Shown here piece after piece: positions 62,784-64,000 of a stretch of 64,000 nt of DNA. Each line of letters opens with the position of its first letter. The stretch's first letter is position 1. The notes below the pieces were generated by a model that saw nothing but the letters and a program-made list of their open reading frames with translations, did no database searches and had not been told where the DNA came from. The DNA is from Eubacterium nodatum ATCC 33099 (lineage in GTDB: Bacteria; Bacillota; Clostridia; Peptostreptococcales; Anaerovoracaceae): assembly GCA_000510425.1 (NCBI GenBank), contig AZKM01000024.1, positions 57,347-121,346 on the forward strand. The letters are read 5' to 3'. The translations under genes and the position numbers were made by a program.

Positions 62784-63278
62784 GTGAAACTCGCATTAGA
62801 GCAAGTACTGGAAAAATATCAAAGCAACATATATAAGGCGGCATTCTATATCTGCAAACATCATGATGACGCAGAAGATATTGCTCAGGAAGCATTTCTG
62901 GCATACTTCAAAGCAGATCAGGATTTTGAAAGTGAAGAGCATATCAAAGCATGGCTCTTGAGGGTGACTGTTAACAAAGCAAAGAACTTAAAAACATCAT
63001 TTTGGCATCGAAAGAAGGTCAGTGTCCCGGATTTCACTGAATGGCTTGCATCAAGAAATGAGGAATCGAAGGAAGGCATCAGTGAAACTTCAGAGGATTT
63101 GATTCAGGCAGTTATGGAGCTGCCGGAGAAATGTAGAGTTGTTGTGCACTTGTTCTATTATGAGGGATATTCAGTAAAAGAAATAGCGAAGATAGTGGAG
63201 AAAAAAGAGAACACAGTAAAGGCGCATCTTTATAGAGGCCGTGAGATTCTTAGAGGAAAGCTAAAGGAGGAATGGTAA
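62784..63278 (+). CDS. ECF-type RNA polymerase sigma factor
   Basis: 164 residues from a GTG at 62784, nine bases after AGGAGG. Region 2 (about 10-75) has the DDAEDIAQEAFLAYFK motif, region 4 (about 110-160) the helix-turn-helix YYEGYSVKEIAKIVEKKENTV. Only two sigma regions, so extracytoplasmic-function type. The next gene starts two bases after its stop and encodes a membrane protein, the usual sigma/anti-sigma arrangement. The signal is unknown. Confidence 0.92.
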   Translation: MKLALEQVLEKYQSNIYKAAFYICKHHDDAEDIAQEAFLAYFKADQDFESEEHIKAWLLRVTVNKAKNLKTSFWHRKKVSVPDFTEWLASRNEESKEGISETSEDLIQAVMELPEKCRVVVHLFYYEGYSVKEIAKIVEKKENTVKAHLYRGREILRGKLKEEW

Positions 63279-63279
63279 A

Positions 63280-63906
63280 ATGACTAACCATGAAAAATAC
63301 AGGAATGCATCTTCTATTATTGAGCCTTCTGCTGAGTTTGCAACAAAAGTACTGAAGGAGGCTGAAAAAATGGAGAGTAAGAATAGTATAAAAAGGACAC
63401 CTATATTCCGTGGAAAGAGGAGACTTGCTACATTAGCTGCATCCCTTGCGTTGGTGTTCTGCCTTGCGACTGTATCCTATGCGACGGATTTTGCCGGATT
63501 TAAGAAAAATGTTGATTCTTGGCTCTACGGCAGTGCAACAAAGGTTAAGGTTGAGCAGATAAGTGAATATGAATTTAAGCTTACATATCCTGATGGAACT
63601 GTCAGAGGCACCGGTGGAGCAGTTGATGATGGTAAAGGTAAAATGCGTGCAGCTACACCGGAGGAAATTATTGAACAACTGAATCAGGAAGTAGAAGTCG
63701 AAAAAAATGGTAAAGGTCAAATAATGCTTTATTACCGAGACCATGTTGTAAATATCACAGATAAACTGGACAAGGATAATATTGCAAAAGTAAAATTTAA
63801 TGATGGAGTGTTGGCAACATATTTGACCATTCGCTGGAAGGGAGACGGCAGCTATGACACTGCACTGGGACATTTTGGATATAAAAGTATAAAAAAAGAT
63901 AAATAG
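63280..63906 (+). CDS. Membrane-anchored anti-sigma-factor-like protein
   Basis: 208 residues. A short cytoplasmic N-terminus (1-48), one membrane helix (about 48-67, TLAASLALVFCLATVSYA) and an extracellular C-terminus without cysteines. Sequence does not match a named anti-sigma domain, so its role as the regulator of the adjacent ECF sigma factor rests on position and topology. It is followed by a terminator, closing a two-gene operon. Confidence 0.75.
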   Translation: MTNHEKYRNASSIIEPSAEFATKVLKEAEKMESKNSIKRTPIFRGKRRLATLAASLALVFCLATVSYATDFAGFKKNVDSWLYGSATKVKVEQISEYEFKLTYPDGTVRGTGGAVDDGKGKMRAATPEEIIEQLNQEVEVEKNGKGQIMLYYRDHVVNITDKLDKDNIAKVKFNDGVLATYLTIRWKGDGSYDTALGHFGYKSIKKDK

Positions 63907-63917
63907 GATAAAATGAG

Positions 63918-63942
63918 GCTCCGGTATTTTCCCGGAGCTTTT
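63918..63942 (+). terminator. Terminator of the sigma/anti-sigma operon
   Basis: GCTCCGG-TATTTTC-CCGGAGC hairpin followed by TTTT, twelve bases after the last stop codon. The rest of the window to 64000 holds nothing recognised. Confidence 0.85.
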
Positions 63943-64000
63943 CAATAATTGTGGAAATCTACATTATCTAAAAAAATAGCTTTCTATTATGCTCTTTTAG

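Noticed and set aside
1..64000. CRISPR arrays, tRNA or rRNA genes, prophage
   Set aside because: No regularly spaced repeats, cloverleaf sequences, rRNA motifs or phage structural genes were seen.

Overview
The window is low-GC bacterial chromosome with the gene content and gene order of an anaerobic Clostridia-type Bacillota. The evidence is the ftsK-rimO-pgsA-cinA order, the plsX-rnc-smc-ftsY block, T-box, CIRCE, Mn2+ and cobalamin RNA controls, Fhs/FchA one-carbon enzymes, and strong AGGAGG-type ribosome binding sites. No rRNA, tRNA, CRISPR array, prophage or intact insertion sequence was seen. Species cannot be fixed from the sequence; BspA-like LRR, MucBP-like and Big-type surface domains suggest a host-associated organism (inference).

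Layout. 1-41.1 kb is almost entirely minus strand: cinA-pgsA-rimO-ftsK, uppP, asd, clpB (CIRCE), an M50 protease, miaB, gpsA-plsY-der-ftsY-smc-rnc-plsX, glyA, a split ThrE serine/threonine exporter, folC-valS (T-box), a large LRR surface protein behind a cobalamin-type riboswitch, nrdAB (probable NrdR boxes), ung, an amidohydrolase, a flavodoxin/ferredoxin and ylmH. At 41.2-44.3 kb, on the plus strand, a yybP-ykoY Mn2+ riboswitch precedes a P-type ATPase and a TSCPD protein. An unexplained structured inverted repeat and an acyl-CoA synthetase follow. At 46.4 kb there is a decayed DHHW-type gene. 46.7-54.2 kb is minus strand: fchA, fhs, rnhB, rbgA, rplS, murE, a xerD-like recombinase and a NUDIX hydrolase. 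54.3-55.4 kb is a plus-strand exonuclease behind a leader terminator. 55.4-61.6 kb is minus strand: mrp, a 5-formyl-THF cyclo-ligase, a ferredoxin, and a two-gene secreted subtilase/repeat-protein operon. 61.9-63.9 kb is plus strand: two small unknown genes, then an ECF sigma factor with a membrane regulator.

Themes. Membrane and wall synthesis (pgsA, uppP, plsX, plsY, gpsA, murE) is interleaved with ribosome, RNA and division genes. Folate/C1 genes (glyA, folC, fchA, fhs, fau) are spread through the window. The most interesting locus is the LRR surface protein at 29.5-32.9 kb: it carries a transcobalamin-like DUF4430 domain and lies directly behind a cobalamin riboswitch and terminator, suggesting a cell-surface corrinoid-capture protein.

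Caution. asd, rnhB and the secreted repeat protein are each broken by one base in an A6/A7 run, and thrE and the DHHW remnant may show the same. This pattern fits homopolymer sequencing error better than real gene loss, so these genes are annotated across the frameshift.
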